The translations under genes and the position numbers were made by a program. From contig CAJNOJ010000379.1 of the NCBI GenBank assembly GCA_905250025.1, forward strand, positions 23,306 to 87,305: a stretch of 64,000 nt of DNA, written 5' to 3'. The DNA comes from Adineta ricciae (taxonomy: Eukaryota > Rotifera > Eurotatoria > Adinetida > Adinetidae). This document shows positions 1 through 10,283 of this stretch, piece after piece. The notes under the pieces were generated by a model, which ran no database searches, was not told the DNA's origin, and saw only the letters and a list, made by a program, of their open reading frames with translations. The stretch's first letter is position 1. Each line of letters begins with the position of its first letter.

Positions 1-2
1 AT

Positions 3-1556
3 TGTATTAGCGTAGCTAATGATACCCATATAGCATTCTCTACTGTTATGAATTATCTTGGTGAAGTTATTGCTTTGACAGAAACAAGTAAAAGTCTACG
101 AGAAACTCGACTTAGAGAAACAGAAATTGAACTGAATGTATCTCGAGTCTGGCAGAAGCAATTAAAACAATTACGTAATATTCTCAAGGAACATTATGAA
201 AGTACGGTAGAAGATCTACGTTTTGCTCATATAGAATATTCAAGAGCATTGGCTAGACGTTCGTCAAGATTTGAAAAGGGTCTAATGCGTCTGACTAGTG
301 CTGTCGTCAAATTGACGAGAAATGCTGCTAAAGTGCTGGAGAGATTGACTTCAGACGAGCAACAAATTAATGGAGCTTCTTCAGCTCTAAATTATCTGCT
401 CAATGGATCCGTCATGGCTACAGCAGACAATGGTAAAGCACTTCTTATAGCACAATCACTTTCTGAATCAATGAACGATTTATTCAGTATATTCAATGAT
501 ATATTTTATTCAATAAATAATCAGACAACCAGTCACAATCCAAAAGAAATGGAAAACATTTTATGCGAGATTGAAACTTACGAAAAATTAATTGGAAAAA
601 CTGACATAGTCATAAATGTTGTTAATCCAATTTTAGAACAAATAAAAAATGTTACCATCAAAGCTATTGAATTAGCGCAAGATAATGCTCTTGGAAAGTC
701 AGTCAATAGGACTGAAACAGATTATGTTTCAGCTCAATTGAAGAAATTGATTGGAGAGATGAAAAAAATAGATGCTGCCGCAGGACTTATCGACGATCCC
801 TCTGGTATGAAACCATCTGAAGATAATCAGTTTTCATCGGATTCTGCAAAAATGGCCATTCAGATAACAGAACAGAAACTCGAAGATGCACGAAAGCGAA
901 GTGATGCCAGTCTGGCTCAATTACGAAAGAATATGAATGACATGAATGAACTAGTAGGTAAAATAGCTTCATTGGACTTGACACGAATCAGTTATGCTGA
1001 ACTTCTGGATTACATGCGGCAAGCTTTACGTCTTCTTGCTACAATGCGTCAAACTTGGGCACAGCTTGTTCTATTTTTCTCGACCATAGCCAGTCAAGCA
1101 GAAATTGCTCTCTCAGGCACACTTGATCCATTCATTCAACAAGCCAAACGTGCCGGTAACGAGGACATTTCGGCAGACGAGCGTAGTTTCTTTGTGGAAT
1201 TACTTAAAGAACAATCGATTAGTATTTATCAAACTTCCTATTCACTTTTCATTATGTCTCGAACGTATGTTGATATGTCCAATGAGTTCTTAATGCCACG
1301 ACTCTCTGGACTGTCACTCATGTTCACAGCCAAAGATGATAATGAACGAATGGTACTCAATAATAGGTTAGCGTTAGAAACTAAAGCTACACAAACAAAG
1401 GTGAAAGCATTAGTCGAAGAACGCAAAATGACCTATACATCTATGGTTAACAATCAACTCAGAAAACTACAAACCACTCTACAGAATTTAGGAGGACCAT
1501 CAATAGAAAATCAACGTGCAATTGATGAAGCTAGTGAACTTTTAAGTAGTCAATAA
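3..1556 (+). CDS. Alpha-helical coiled-coil-rich protein, 5' end outside window
   Basis: The reading frame is open from base 3, upstream of the first ATG at 48, so the true start is probably outside the window and this is a 3' part of at least 517 codons. The product is almost entirely helical: charged heptad-like stretches alternate with one more hydrophobic helix (about residues 340-360 counted from the ATG at 48, around LVLFFSTIASQAEIAL). There are almost no cysteines and no visible catalytic motif. The overall plan, long helices with one hydrophobic segment, is reminiscent of helical-bundle membrane-active proteins, but I cannot assign a family. It ends in TAA followed by AT-rich DNA. No intron is apparent in the visible part. 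Confidence 0.7.
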   Translation, partial: CISVANDTHIAFSTVMNYLGEVIALTETSKSLRETRLRETEIELNVSRVWQKQLKQLRNILKEHYESTVEDLRFAHIEYSRALARRSSRFEKGLMRLTSAVVKLTRNAAKVLERLTSDEQQINGASSALNYLLNGSVMATADNGKALLIAQSLSESMNDLFSIFNDIFYSINNQTTSHNPKEMENILCEIETYEKLIGKTDIVINVVNPILEQIKNVTIKAIELAQDNALGKSVNRTETDYVSAQLKKLIGEMKKIDAAAGLIDDPSGMKPSEDNQFSSDSAKMAIQITEQKLEDARKRSDASLAQLRKNMNDMNELVGKIASLDLTRISYAELLDYMRQALRLLATMRQTWAQLVLFFSTIASQAEIALSGTLDPFIQQAKRAGNEDISADERSFFVELLKEQSISIYQTSYSLFIMSRTYVDMSNEFLMPRLSGLSLMFTAKDDNERMVLNNRLALETKATQTKVKALVEERKMTYTSMVNNQLRKLQTTLQNLGGPSIENQRAIDEASELLSSQ

Positions 1557-1843
1557 TCTGTTTTTAGTCTTCATATTCAAAATTTTTTTATACCTATAAG
1601 AGTTGTTTAACATATACCAGAGGTGAGTGTGGAGCAGCTACTATATGGTCGGTTCGACTAGGTTTCAGTCTCGTTAGATGACTTTGTAGTTTCAAAATGA
1701 TCGAATTCAAGCAATTCCATCGTCAACGTGTGGGTAGATTCGCCATGACCGATTTCGTCTTTTGCTCGGAAACACTCATAAGATAGCTTATTATCGTGTT
1801 TCAAAAGTTCGTGCAACTCGTTTACTTTTGAATGTAGTGACCT

Positions 1844-2035
1844 TTATGAGCAGCTATATGTTGCCAGCAATCTTGAAACTCTGTATTCCTTTACAAAAAA
1901 ATCGGAAACAAGATCATTCAAATAGTCCTCAACAGTTGTGATCACTCCATCGTCAGAGCTGAAAGTCTGACCTCGAAGGAATCTCTTCAATTTTGAGAAC
2001 ATATGGTAATCGGACGGATGGTTCAGCTCCAACAA
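1844..2035 (-). pseudogene. Mariner transposase C-terminal fragment
   Basis: Translation on the minus strand gives the typical mariner (SETMAR/Hsmar-like) C-terminal block: PSDYHMFSKLKRFLRGQ followed by FSSDDGVITTVEDYL and a DFF motif. The third catalytic Asp of the DD34D triad (the D of PSDYH) is present, but everything upstream, with the first two acidic residues, is missing. It is a dead remnant of about 60 codons. No inverted terminal repeats were seen beside it. The flanks 1557-1843 and 2036-2164 hold no recognisable gene. Confidence 0.75.
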
Positions 2036-2164
2036 GTAAAATACAAGTTATCAGTTGAATAAAATGATTATCTGAATATTCTTTTTCACCATAATCTTTT
2101 TTCATTTGCTCTTTACTTTTCATTAATAATTCAAAACTTCAACATCAATTGTAATAACTAAATT

Positions 2165-2700
2165 TTGCCCGATAGAAGAAGGCAGACAGTGGGACCCACC
2201 GGATATGGCTTTTATAGCACTAATCGTACAATTTCAGGCGAGAACGGGAACATTCGAAGGCCATTGGGAACTCGTGCCAGTGTTATGAGAAGGGAAGCGG
2301 CTACTCGACTGCATCAGCACAATCCACTGCTTCGTTCAGAGCCAGTTTCGGCTGGAGCTGGTAGCAGGAGGACGGTAGCCCGGAGAGAACGACGGGAAAG
2401 ATTGAGGACCCATCATCCTAAGGCACCACCACCATCAACAACATCGAAGGAGAGGATGATGGGCCAGCCAACACACCACAGTCAACTATCATCATTTACA
2501 ACGACAATATGGGTGACAGCATCACAGATGACCACCCTCAATCTCTCCGATGAGGAGTCTTGATGGAGACATGAGGCCCTTCAGGCCCTCCAGTCCTTCT
2601 CTTCCTCTTCTTTTTTATTGTTTGAGTGGCCCATTCGGCCATCAAACAACACCAGAGGGGCTCTTGAGGACAAGTAGCAACTTAACAGAAACTAGTCAAT
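2165..2700 (+). other. GC-rich island with an arginine-rich open frame
   Basis: This block is clearly richer in G and C than its AT-rich surroundings. It contains an open frame of 132 codons (2165-2563) that begins at a TTG rather than an ATG. Its product is Arg/Ser/Thr/Pro-rich with no recognised domain. Downstream are purine/pyrimidine-rich palindromic stretches, a CAGAGGGGCTCTTGAGG tract and then a long A/T run near 2710. It could be a retroposed transcript or an internal piece of a retroelement. It is reported because composition sets it apart, not because a function is visible. Confidence 0.25.
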
Positions 2701-2872
2701 AAGAAACAACAAAAAATTTTTTTTTATTTAATTTAAATTAAATTTTTTTTTCGAGTTCGAGTTGAGTATTCTTTTCTTTTTATTCGTATGAATCTTTCCT
2801 TTTCATGATTCTATATGCGCGTGTGATCCTCTTTTGTTCTCGAATGAAAAAATAATTAATATATTAACTAAT

Positions 2873-3231
2873 GTGACAATACACAAAACGAGCAATTTTC
2901 ATTGTTTTAGGAAGTTCTCGATGAATGAATGTACTCCCATTCAGAATATCTGACGTATAACAGTCGCTTGTACTGAAAAAGATGTCAATAATATCAGAGT
3001 TTCGATTCTGATGGATAATAAATAAACGTTCCCTTCCGTTAAAAGCAAAGGTTCCAACCTATATAATGAGGCCATCGCTTGACAAAGCAATTGTTTGAAC
3101 TGCGAAATCGCCATTACCAAATCCTGATAATACAGCTAAAGTGTGAGGCCAATCGTTACGAATAACGATCTCCGAAATACGATCACAATTCAAACCATTG
3201 ACAGCTATTGATTTAACTTTTCCAGATATAT
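2873..3231 (-). pseudogene. FG-GAP (VCBS-like) repeat protein fragment
   Basis: On the minus strand, from a plausible splice acceptor (TTGCAG at 3232-3237), the frame reads repeats of the form VNGLNCDRISEIVIRNDW ... LAVLSGFGNGDF. This matches the FG-GAP/VCBS blade pattern (D-x-N-x-D-x-x-x-D-I-V, then LLG-x-G-x-G-x-F) common in bdelloid surface proteins. An in-frame TAG follows the first blade, and a second degenerate blade-like stretch runs on in the same frame to about 2873. Start, signal peptide and other blades are absent, so it is a decayed fragment. The region 2701-2872 is AT-rich and holds nothing recognisable. Confidence 0.55.
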
Positions 3232-3379
3232 CTGCAAGAAACCTTTTTTTTGCCTCAGTAGAGGCGTATAAACAAAGATGATTTTTTCGCTCATTCTTTG
3301 CTCGTGATGGTCAACAAATTACACACGAATTTATATCGACGTGAGGGTGAAAATATCTATCTCACACATATGACCACGC

Positions 3380-4111
3380 TCATCGTCCGCTCCGCCATGA
3401 TTTTATTTCAGTTTCGCACAAAATTCCACACTTCTTCTGTAACTCCAATGAATGATTCTGAAAATTGTCTATAAGCCTTTCTAACAATTGCCGCCGCGGA
3501 AAACATATATCGATCACATCAGCACCACAGAAAATTCTCACCCCATTGTCCACCATAATCACAGCGGCTCCTTGCACCAGTGATCCATACCAAATTAATG
3601 AAAGCCAAGCATTATCTCCTGTCTCCACATATATCTTTACCAATTGATCTGAAGGCACGTTCTTCAACTGCAATGCACCACACTGTCCGACATACATAGA
3701 TAGCTTGCATATTGTCTTCGATTCTAATTTCTTTATTATTGTATAAGAACAGAGTATACCTTCTACAGCATTACATGCTTCTGATCTGACACTTGAGTTG
3801 TCGACTTGCAGTGCATTGATTAAAGCTAAGATCACATTGTGCGTCGCTGCTTTTCACCCATGTTTCCAAATGTCTCAAAAGCCTTTACCATGGCCCTAGA
3901 AGCTTTGCCGTGTAGTGCATCAACAAGAGCAGAGATTACGCCATTTGTTGTCCATTTCGCAGCCAAATTCCCAAGGGCCTCACAGGCGACTTGCCTGACA
4001 TTGAGCAGTGTAGAAATCGTTAACTCGATTCGAGTATTAATACTTCCTTCGAATTCTACATCTTCTACTTTAGAATTCCCAGTTTCGAGTTTTCCGCTAA
4101 GCAACTCGTAA
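3380..4111 (-). pseudogene. HEAT-repeat protein fragment with a frameshift
   Basis: Two overlapping minus-strand frames (4104-3832 and 3835-3380) together encode HEAT/armadillo-type repeats, for example VRQVACEALGNLAAKW, then FETFGNMGEK, then VILALINALQ and VRSEACNAVEGIL. The frames meet at an AAAA run near 3851-3854, where a one-base change moves translation into the other phase and creates a TGA just downstream. Bases 3231-3380 between it and the FG-GAP piece look non-coding. The frame stays open upstream to about 4170, so the N-terminus is ill defined. In bdelloids such repeats often follow a NACHT ATPase, but none is visible here. The frameshift could be real decay or an assembly error in a homopolymer. 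Confidence 0.6.
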
Positions 4112-4327
4112 GTGATTGATCGTAAATCCTGGAGTGACTCATTATTAACTATTATGTAACTGTTGATTAAATATCAACCAGCCGATTACTTATTATCAAT
4201 CAACGGGCTATCAACTAATCAGCATCTCACTATTAAATGCTACCTAATCATCTATTCAATATATGCCTATCAATTATCATCCAACTAGCGGTAACGAATC
4301 CCGTTCATATTGACCCTGACTATGCCG

Positions 4328-4392
4328 TTGCCAGCTGCACCCTCACTCTCACACCATCACCCACACCCACACCTTCACCCTCACCCTTATTC
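4328..4392. repeat. Telomere-like tract (C-rich on + strand)
   Basis: A degenerate run of CACCCTCAC / CACCCACACC units, about 65 bp long. It is the complement of the GTGAGGGTG/GTGTGGGTG pattern; bdelloid telomeres are known to use TGTGGG-type repeats. It sits in the gene-free stretch 4171-5068, which otherwise holds AT-rich DNA and, at 4630-4730, a repeat shared with 15500-15610. Confidence 0.7.
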
Positions 4393-5068
4393 ATTCTGAT
4401 TTAGTTATTATGTCTTTCTTCTCAGTTATTAGTAGATAAAAATGAGAACTCTAAAATAATTGAATCAATTACAGATTCTGTTAAAGAACTACTTGTTTTA
4501 CTAAACTGATTTAAATCCAAGACGGAAAAGTGGACCCTGAATTCTCGGATCCTTGTGAATTTTTCGGGTTCCTTCCGGCCCTGACAAAGAGAAAAGATTA
4601 TTCTAGAATCTCGTAAAATCCAAACCGATAGGTGAGGATATTAGCGAATGAAATATACGCCGTCGAAAATAATATCTGAAGTTTGATCAAGTCATTCGTC
4701 ACACATGTTCGTGTTTCGATTTTAAATCGAAATGAAATCAATCGAGAAATATGTGGATGTGGAGAAAGGGAGAGAAAGAACGTAAATAAATCAGCGTCAA
4801 CTGATTCACTGCACGAAAAAATATTTTTTTCCTTTTCGCATAGTTTTTTGTATGACGCTGGATTCTATGACTCATTCGTGGAAAAATATCCTTTATTTTT
4901 CACTATCGAACCATGATTTTCATATTTGTGAGGGCGTGGCTGAGGTGAGAGTTAAGAGACAACACTTACACTCAAATCATATATAAATAGTGACATATTT
5001 CATTTTGCATAACAGTACAGAAAGTACGAACAAATATATATAACTCACAAGCACGCATAACAAGAAAC

Positions 5069-5343
5069 ATGGGACAGCAAAATGGTTCTTATAAGCCTGA
5101 TTTTTATAAATATCATGGTCAAGATGCTGATTATGTGATTGGAGAATTGGAAAAACAAGGTAAACCAAGAAATGATGAACTTATCGATTTCTAAATTTTA
5201 TTTCAGGTTATACATGTAAAAAATATGACACACAGCGATTAGTGCAAGCTAGACCACTATCACCAATTCCAGATCCAAAAACTGTTCATGTCTATATCTG
5301 CAAATTAACAAACACGATACACCAGATTCAAACAAAATATTGA
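5069..5343 (+). CDS. Small two-exon protein resembling I78-type protease inhibitors
   Basis: Reconstructed gene: exon 1 is 5069-5159, a 47-bp GT-AG intron follows (5160-5206, ending TTTCAG), and exon 2 is 5207-5343 with a TGA stop. Joining in phase 1 gives about 75 residues. The core resembles the I78/potato-inhibitor-like pattern: a G-x-D-A-x-x-x-I-x-x-L start (GQDADYVIGELEKQGY), a central loop ending in R-P, then a short strand (KTVHVYI). Those families inhibit serine proteases through an exposed loop. There is no signal peptide. The intron and clean frame support a real eukaryotic gene; the family call is an inference from the motif only. Confidence 0.5.
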
Positions 5344-5493
5344 ATATCAATAGACACGCATGTCATATTCTCCAATTATGTTTCGCTTTTTTTCTTTGTC
5401 TAACATTCTTGTTTCTGCCGACAAAATACATACATATGTTAGCGTCGGTGATGACATACACTGACACTAGACGAAGATGAAGTTGATCCTTTT

Positions 5494-5519
5494 TGAGGGT
5501 GAGGGTGCGGGGTGTGAGC
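5494..5519. repeat. Telomere-like tract (G-rich on + strand)
   Basis: TTGAGGGTGAGGGTGCGGGG followed by TGTGAG, lying between the small inhibitor-like gene and the 3' end of the ART-TPR gene. It has the same TTGAGGGTG beginning as the tracts at 15622, 27902, 33715 and 39771. Confidence 0.65.
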
Positions 5520-5594
5520 TTTGGTCTTTCTTTCATTATCACTCCCATCCTCAATAAACAAAGGAGTTCTCAATGTCATTAACATTCTGCCATG

Positions 5595-8489
5595 CTAATT
5601 AGAATCCAACAATAAATGGTTGGATGGTGAATACCCTTCTTCAATTCTCTTTGCTTCTTTATAGTATAAAACTGCCATAGGAATAAGTTTCATTAATTGA
5701 TACATGAAGCCTATCATGTTGTACGTAGCGATTAAATCACAATTTGGATCGTTGTTTTGATAAGATTTAAGTTGTATTTCAAGTTTTTTTTCATAGTAGG
5801 ACCGTGCTAATGAATACAAGTCCATTAAATAACATATATAACCAATTTTATCATATGCGCCAATGAAAAATGGATGATCAACAGGAAGCAATCTTTCTTT
5901 TATTTGAAGTACCTTTTGATAATGAAATAATGCTTTTGAATATTCTTCAAGTTTTTCATATACTAGACCAAATTTGTCGTGTATGCTAGCTAAGAGCAAA
6001 TGATCATTGGAATGAAACATCCGCTGTATATCATATTGTTTTTGAAAATAGACAAGTGCTTTAGAGTAATCATGTAATAAATAATGAGCGGATCCGATAT
6101 TGTTGTAGAAGGTAGTCATGTTTGGATGATTAGTTAGATTTGATCTTTCGTTGATTTCCAATGCTTTTTCGAAATATATTAATGCTTGAGAAGAATTTTT
6201 TGCTGAGAGATAGCTTTCACCGATGTTGTTATAAGTTATTGCTACGTCGGGATGATGAACAGGGAAATGTTTTTGTTCTATTGCAAGTGCTTTCTCAAAA
6301 TAAATTAGTGCTGTCGAGTGTTGTGATAATGCATTGTGGCTTGAACCAATATTGTTATAAATAACACCTAGTGATGGATGATCATGTGGAAGAGATTTTT
6401 CTTTGATTTCCAGACTTTTTTTGTAGTTAGCAAGTGCTTTTGAGTGATCTTTTGATGACTGGTATATTAAACCAATGTTATTGTAGGTGATCGCCAGATC
6501 GAAGTGATCGAGTGAAAAGGCTTTTTGTTGTATATCCAATGCTTTTTGATTATTTAGGATCGCATTGGGATTGTCTCCCATTGAAATATACATGGAAGCT
6601 ATGTTATTCAAGGTAATAGCCACAGTTGGATGGTTCAACGAAAGAGACTTCTGTTGTATTTCAAGCGCTCTTTGGTAGTATGATAATGACTGAGAATAAC
6701 TCCCCAATGATTGATAAATACAACCAATGTTATTATAGAAAACAGCTAAATCTGGATTGATAGTTAGAGTGGATTTTTGCCGCATAATATTAACTGCATT
6801 TTCACTATATTCAAGAGCTTTTGTATACTGCCCCATTGTATAAAATACTGAAGCAATATTGTCATAGGTGAGTGCTATACGTGGATCTGGATAATTATAT
6901 GCGAGAAATTTTTTTTGAATTTCCAACGCCTTATTATAATTTATGAGCGCTTCAGAATAATCTCCTGTTATATTCTGAACAAGTCCAATGTTGCTAAAAA
7001 CTGCAGATAATTCAAAATCATTCGACGGATTACATTTTTGTTGGAATTTTAGTGCTTTTGCGTGATATGATAGAGCTTCATGCCATTCACCTTTTTCATT
7101 CTTTATAAATCCTAATTGATGATTTAAATTGGCAATCATTCGTTCATCGTTGACAGGCGTTATTCTTATTAATTTATTAAATATCTCTTCTGCTTTATCG
7201 TATTGACCCATTTGAGTCATTAATTGAGCCATTCGATGCGTCGATGTTGGCCCCTTAATCTTTTGTAGCATATATTTAGTAAGATCAACTAGTAATGGAT
7301 CTTTGTCATTAGTCAAGATCAGATTCATCTCCCATAAACGCTCGTCGACTTGTTTCGATTCTCCAATGCGGAACACAGCATTCATAGAAAACAATACTTC
7401 TTCTTCACTTTTAAGATAACTGAATTGATTAACAGGAGCGAATGAAGCGGATGAATTGTTTGAAGTAATTTCTATTCGAAATATAAGTCCAACTAAATTT
7501 GGATCGTTTCGAGAGCTCTCAGCAAACATCTGTGCCACTTGAGCATCCAAAGTTGTCGATAAGAAATGGTTAAATGACAGAAGTCCACCTTTATTGTTCT
7601 TTACTTTGTCGAATTCTTCATGTAACATACCTTGTCCTCGAAATACAACGAAACCATTGTGATTGACCATTTCCATATGCACTCGTTCAATCTGATGATG
7701 GAGATCACGTAGAAAAAAGCCCATTTTGAGAATAATACAGAGTTCTTGTGTGCGTAACGCGTGGTTAAGAACTTCAAAGATGAAGCAAGGTCGTGTATAC
7801 CACCAAATAGACGATTGATTATTATATTTCTCCTCGAACTCCTTAATTAATTCCAATTGGGACTTATTTTCATTATATTTATCATAACAATAGTTGATGA
7901 AGTCCCATTTTTCGTTGATGTCAGCTGGCATATCGAGAAAAATCTCCTTTAGTAATTGAGAGTACATAAATGATTGATCAAGCTCATCCGAACGTGTAGA
8001 TAATGATGAGGAAATGGAACTAATTGGTATTGAAGTTTCTCTTGATAAATCACATAAATTTTCAATATGATCGGAAATTCCTTTCATTTTGGTATATTGA
8101 TTAATATATTCTTTGTATGCTGATTTGCCACGGCAAAAACGATAAGTGGAATCTACTGTAATTAAATCTCGAAGGATAGGAATAGTCATAAATATATTTT
8201 CCTTTGAAACATCAGTGATAGAGTTAACACATCGATCATGACCTGAAAATATTTCCATTAAACTAATGATGTCTTTCGAGCAAGTAACAGATTTCTGTGT
8301 ATAATGATCAGTGACATCGGAATCATGTTCAATCGAAAGGAGGATACGATTTTCTTGAAATGGATCACGCGATAAAATGTGTTTTCTGTCTTTATCTGAG
8401 GCATAAGTTAAGCTGGAAAAAAATCTTGAAATCTTGTCGCGGTAGTTATCCGGAATACAACATATTAAAGATATAGCAGACATTTTCAA
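5595..8489 (-). CDS. NAD-dependent arginine ADP-ribosyltransferase fused to TPR repeats
   Basis: 964 residues, no intron. Residues about 200-410 carry an R-S-E class ART domain: FRGQ with Arg284, FLSTT with Ser311, and an E-x-E motif in EEEVLF (Glu362 and Glu364). Together these predict transfer of ADP-ribose from NAD to arginine of a target protein. From about residue 420 to the end there is a long run of 42-residue kinesin-light-chain-type TPRs with repeated elements such as YNNIG, YSKAL and YFEKALEI. This fits a protein-binding solenoid that selects the substrate. No signal peptide or membrane segment is seen, so it is probably cytosolic, unlike vertebrate GPI-anchored ARTs. The ART-TPR fusion is typical of large bdelloid families. 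The start ATG at 8489 is the first in the frame. All triad residues are present, so it may be active. Confidence 0.85.
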   Translation of the reverse strand: MKMSAISLICCIPDNYRDKISRFFSSLTYASDKDRKHILSRDPFQENRILLSIEHDSDVTDHYTQKSVTCSKDIISLMEIFSGHDRCVNSITDVSKENIFMTIPILRDLITVDSTYRFCRGKSAYKEYINQYTKMKGISDHIENLCDLSRETSIPISSISSSLSTRSDELDQSFMYSQLLKEIFLDMPADINEKWDFINYCYDKYNENKSQLELIKEFEEKYNNQSSIWWYTRPCFIFEVLNHALRTQELCIILKMGFFLRDLHHQIERVHMEMVNHNGFVVFRGQGMLHEEFDKVKNNKGGLLSFNHFLSTTLDAQVAQMFAESSRNDPNLVGLIFRIEITSNNSSASFAPVNQFSYLKSEEEVLFSMNAVFRIGESKQVDERLWEMNLILTNDKDPLLVDLTKYMLQKIKGPTSTHRMAQLMTQMGQYDKAEEIFNKLIRITPVNDERMIANLNHQLGFIKNEKGEWHEALSYHAKALKFQQKCNPSNDFELSAVFSNIGLVQNITGDYSEALINYNKALEIQKKFLAYNYPDPRIALTYDNIASVFYTMGQYTKALEYSENAVNIMRQKSTLTINPDLAVFYNNIGCIYQSLGSYSQSLSYYQRALEIQQKSLSLNHPTVAITLNNIASMYISMGDNPNAILNNQKALDIQQKAFSLDHFDLAITYNNIGLIYQSSKDHSKALANYKKSLEIKEKSLPHDHPSLGVIYNNIGSSHNALSQHSTALIYFEKALAIEQKHFPVHHPDVAITYNNIGESYLSAKNSSQALIYFEKALEINERSNLTNHPNMTTFYNNIGSAHYLLHDYSKALVYFQKQYDIQRMFHSNDHLLLASIHDKFGLVYEKLEEYSKALFHYQKVLQIKERLLPVDHPFFIGAYDKIGYICYLMDLYSLARSYYEKKLEIQLKSYQNNDPNCDLIATYNMIGFMYQLMKLIPMAVLYYKEAKRIEEGYSPSNHLLLDSN

Positions 8490-10037
8490 GGATAGAAATT
8501 CTAATAATTATCCATCGATCGAAATAATTCAATTTTTCTTAGCAAATTTTCAGTTAAAATCATACGGTTTTCATAATATCTAAAATAAACATATAGCTTC
8601 ATTTCTGTAGTTAACTAAATTTTCTAAAAATTAAAAATCACTCATAAATATTGACTGTAATTGAGCTGGTTTTTCATGCATCATTATTACGGACAATTCA
8701 TCTTAAAGTTGTAAGGCACACGAGAAACTGTGCCTATTCACTTATCTGTAAACATGACTATTTCCATAAAACTAGAAAAAAAAATTTTATTATTTACAGT
8801 AAAAGGTTAAGTTAAAACTCAGAATGGCGTTGACTACAACATCGATAGAATGATTAAAAAGACTTGACAGATTGGAGTTTACAGTTTGTCGATGCAAATG
8901 AATAAAAATAGAGGAAACAGAATGGAGAAGTTAGAGTGAAAGAAAAATAAGAAATATTTGAGACTTGTTTTGTGCGTTTGTTTTTCAAGCTCTCTCTTTG
9001 CTTTGTAACTTGAACATTTTTTTTTGCTGACGAACAAAATAGTGACGCCACAATTTATTCTCAGTTTTTTGTTAAATGTCAATAGATTTTACTTACTTAA
9101 TAACCGATAATGCAAAACTCCGAATTCCGCATAAGTGAAATCGATTATTACGAATTTTTCAACAAATTTCAATTAGGAATCCAATCAATAAATGAGTATT
9201 CAAAATCAAAACCCATTGGTTTTCAGTAAAACACCAATAGGTTTAGATGATTTTAAAATTTCGAAAAAATAATTTTTTTCGTATATGACCATAGGATAGG
9301 ATCGAAAATTGGAAAAGTTAAAATTTTTTTCCTTCATATCTGAAAACGGGCAGCTAAGATATTTATGTGTGAGATGCCCACAGGGAACCCTACATGACAC
9401 CACGGTTGAAATCTAATTCCGTGTGGGTACACTCAAATATGTTCCCTTGTAAGGGAGTCGAATGAATAACGGGAGAGAGGCAACTTAAGCGAGTAAAATG
9501 AGTTAAAGGAATGTAGAGGGCTGACGAACTACAAGAACTGGAAAGAAGTACAGAATTTAACGAAGAAAGAAAGTTATGTGAGTAGTTGAAGAGAGAGAGC
9601 CAAATGATAGACAGTTACGCCAGGATAACTTTAAATTCTCGTGGATCTATGAAAAAAGAGATTGCGTCTTGAGTTCACCAGAACAAACTCTTTTAGTTCC
9701 ACATCTTGTTACTATCGCCACAGTGATCTACATAAGGAACATTTTCATCATGTTGACAAAACAATATATAAAATAAAGAAATCAAGTGTGTTCCAAGTGA
9801 GACATTCGCAAAACATTCAGACTTTTCTTAAAATTGATATTAACAAACGATGGCTGCTTTTAACTAATGACACTACGAACCATTACCCTTGCTCATATCC
9901 ATATTCTAAAGTTTTTTTTATTGTAAAGAACTGTTTTTATAAAAACATTTTATGACAAAAAAAACTCCTTTTTGGGATAATAATAAAGATGAATAAATAA
10001 ATGAAAACGATCAAATCAACCAAAGTGATTTAACATT
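8490..10037. other. AT-rich intergenic DNA
   Basis: No gene recognised on either strand. The frames of 60-97 codons here lack a domain, splice structure or signal peptide, and one starts at a TTG. From 9450 to 9610 the composition becomes purine-rich, with repeated GAGAGA/GAAAG stretches. No telomere-like tract is present. The upstream promoter of the minus-strand ART-TPR gene must lie in the first few hundred bases, but no clear TATA element could be chosen. Confidence 0.5.
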
Positions 10038-10283
10038 TTATTTCGGTAAAGGCCAACCATTCTCATTTAACCATTGTATTTCCTCGCGATATAGAGTTCT
10101 TCCTCCATGTTTCCAAGTGCCATCGTTATACAGAGCATGTCGGCCATCTTTGAAATGAATATGAGGTAAGCGATCACCTTGATCAGGATTACCTACGTCC
10201 ACACGATCTATAGATTTCGGTGCTTTACCACATTCGACTTGTTTTTGCATTTGATTTGGTGACGTCATTTTCTTCGCCGACAT
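10038..10283 (-). CDS. Small protein resembling C-terminal domains of bacterial polymorphic toxins
   Basis: 81 residues, ATG to TAA, single exon. The C-terminal half has the look of a nuclease-like toxin tip of bacterial RHS/polymorphic systems: a basic, His-containing hairpin (LPHIHFKDGRHALYNDGTW) followed by a helix ending in WLNENGWPLP. In bacteria such modules sit at the end of very large secreted proteins; here it stands alone without a signal peptide. No partner immunity gene is recognised. A bacterial origin by transfer is an inference from the motif. It could instead be a small domesticated domain with another role. Flank 10284-10733 has no gene, only a telomere-like GTGGGTGAGAATGAGGATGTGG at 10504. 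Confidence 0.5.
   Translation of the reverse strand: MSAKKMTSPNQMQKQVECGKAPKSIDRVDVGNPDQGDRLPHIHFKDGRHALYNDGTWKHGGRTLYREEIQWLNENGWPLPK

Noticed and set aside
787..984. Minus-strand frame inside the first gene
   Set aside because: Lies opposite a long coding frame; no domain, so a shadow.
48..1556. Assignment of the first gene to a bacterial pore-forming haemolysin family
   Set aside because: Only the general helical layout is similar; no motif is specific enough to support the call.
4683..4916. 77-codon frame on the plus strand
   Set aside because: Overlaps repeat DNA shared with 15500-15610; low-complexity product without family or start context.
9662..9955. 97-codon frame
   Set aside because: Starts at TTG, no domain, composition of non-coding AT-rich DNA.
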